A stretch of 7,429 nucleotides of DNA from NCBI GenBank assembly GCA_030618325.1, contig JAUXDP010000154.1, positions 1 through 7,429 on the forward strand. Reading direction: 5' to 3'. The position numbers were made by a program, and so were the translations under genes. This stretch comes from Methylococcaceae bacterium. Lineage in GTDB: Bacteria > Pseudomonadota > Gammaproteobacteria > Methylococcales > Methylomonadaceae. The notes beneath the pieces are model-generated. The model was not told the DNA's origin. It saw only the letters and a list, made by a program, of their open reading frames with translations, and searched no databases. Shown here piece after piece: positions 6,594-7,429 of the stretch. Position 1 is the stretch's first letter. Every line of letters starts with the position of its first letter.

Positions 6594-6617
6594 AGAAAAC
6601 CTGTCTACTAAAGACAG
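6594..6617 (-). terminator. First, smaller hairpin after the xoxF-like stop codon
   Basis: On the minus strand CTGTCT (plus 6612-6617) pairs with AGACAG (6601-6606) across a 5-nt loop, followed by GGTTTTCTT. It lies 11 nt after the stop codon and just before the larger terminator. It could be a weak terminator or an mRNA 3'-end stabiliser acting in tandem with it. Confidence 0.55.
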
Positions 6618-6628
6618 TTTAACTTGAC

Positions 6629-7429
6629 CTAAGGCAATGCAAATACAGTTAAAACACCGCCCAGTTTTGTGTAAGAACTTAGGCTTCTGTAGGCACCAAC
6701 CGCACCCAATCCTTCAGTATTTGAGCCTTCAGTACCATCATCAAGACCCGCAGCGATACCGATACCGGCCCATCCGCCTATACCAGACAGAACACCAACG
6801 TATTGTTTACCTTTGTATTCCCAGGTATTAACATTACCGATGATACCTGACGGGGTTTTAAACTTATAAAGTTCTTTCCCAGTCTTAGCGTCAACAGCTT
6901 TCAAATAACCTTCAAGCGTACCGTAGAAAACCACACCGCCAGCAGTAGCCACAGATCCTGACCACACTGAAAATGGCTCATCTATAGACCAGATCATTTT
7001 ACCCGTTGTAGGATCCCAGGCAGTAAACTGACCGAGGTTTGTAGACTTGTTAGGCTTACCCGTCATGGCATCAACACCAGCTGGGAACATGGTCAAAGTT
7101 GCACCAACATAAGGCTGGCCAGCAGTATATTCGACCTCAAAAGGTTCATAGTCCATACAAACATGGTTGCCTGAAATATAGACATAACCAGTTTGCGGAG
7201 AATAAGAAACAGGCTGTTGGTTTTTACTGCCTAACGCTGCAGGACATACACCTTCAGTATTTTCATCCTCACCATTTTGCTCAGTACTGTATTTTGCAAC
7301 AACCTGGGGACGACCTGTTTTCATATCAACATGAGATGCCCAGTTGACAGCTTGGTCAAATTTTTCAGCAACCAATAATTCACCAGTTACACGATCTAAG
7401 GTGTAACCAAAGCCATTACGATCAAAATG
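6629..7429 (-). CDS. xoxF: XoxF-like PQQ-dependent methanol/alcohol dehydrogenase, C-terminal part (cut by window edge)
   Basis: The last 266 codons of a periplasmic eight-bladed quinoprotein that oxidises methanol or similar alcohols using PQQ. The frame is open to the window edge (HFDRNGFGYTLDRVTGELL), so the gene begins outside. Family features visible: GVCPAALGSKNQQP, NHVCMDYEPFEVEYTAGQPY, FSVWSGSVATAGGVVFYGTL, LKAVDAKTGKELYKFKTPSG and IGGWAGIG. The two cysteines in GVCPA and NHVCM are 29 residues apart, matching the conserved disulfide of methanol dehydrogenases. The wording of these motifs is closest to the lanthanide-dependent XoxF group rather than MxaF or ExaA, and a XoxJ-like gene follows. 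The metal-binding residues, including the extra Asp that marks lanthanide enzymes, lie in the missing N-terminal part, so metal type is inferred. A five-codon duplication (TEGSN/TEGLG) occurs near the C-terminus. Confidence 0.88.
   Translation of the reverse strand, partial: HFDRNGFGYTLDRVTGELLVAEKFDQAVNWASHVDMKTGRPQVVAKYSTEQNGEDENTEGVCPAALGSKNQQPVSYSPQTGYVYISGNHVCMDYEPFEVEYTAGQPYVGATLTMFPAGVDAMTGKPNKSTNLGQFTAWDPTTGKMIWSIDEPFSVWSGSVATAGGVVFYGTLEGYLKAVDAKTGKELYKFKTPSGIIGNVNTWEYKGKQYVGVLSGIGGWAGIGIAAGLDDGTEGSNTEGLGAVGAYRSLSSYTKLGGVLTVFALP

Noticed and set aside
7099..7347. 82-codon plus-strand open frame opposite the xoxF-like gene
   Set aside because: Antisense to a well-supported coding sequence, with His/Gln-rich composition typical of a shadow frame.

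Overview
The window looks like a chromosomal segment of a moderately AT-rich gammaproteobacterium. Two gene orders point there: tRNA-Tyr, tRNA-Gly, tRNA-Thr, tuf (the E. coli tufB arrangement), and yciO, site-2 protease, scpA, scpB, rluB (familiar from Pseudomonas-like genomes). A PQQ-dependent alcohol dehydrogenase of the XoxF type with its periplasmic partner suggests it can oxidise methanol or other short alcohols. Genus cannot be fixed from the sequence; a marine methylotroph or a Cellvibrionales-like organism is only a guess.

Layout. All genes except one are on the minus strand. Positions 1-118 hold the 5' end of tuf (EF-Tu), preceded in transcription by three tRNA genes (160-433) under a clear sigma-70 promoter with a GC-rich discriminator. 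One plus-strand gene (706-1596) encodes a diguanylate cyclase with a degenerate N-terminal sensor-like region and an intact GGEEF site plus RxxD inhibitory site; it is transcribed divergently from the tRNA-tuf operon. It converges on rluB across a 120-nt gap that holds a perfect 12-bp inverted repeat with a smaller hairpin nested inside.

The central block, read right to left, is yciO (5536-4916), a site-2 metalloprotease (4723-4067), scpA (4045-3218), scpB (3195-2563) and rluB (2534-1719). The last four are tightly packed (gaps of 21-28 nt) and probably co-transcribed: membrane proteolysis, the SMC-ScpAB chromosome condensation complex, and pseudouridylation of 23S rRNA. The longest open frames for scpB and rluB begin inside the preceding gene; the sequence favours internal GTG starts for both.

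The right part carries the C-terminal 266 codons of a xoxF-like gene (6629-7429, cut by the window edge), two tandem hairpins of which the second is a textbook intrinsic terminator, and a xoxJ-like periplasmic binding protein gene (6507-5656). No xoxG cytochrome gene lies between or after them in the window.

No wholly new system was found. The points most worth a second look are the imperfect direct repeats ahead of the site-2 protease gene, the nested inverted repeat between the diguanylate cyclase and rluB, the xoxF/xoxJ pair split by a strong terminator and lacking xoxG, and a five-codon duplication near the XoxF C-terminus.
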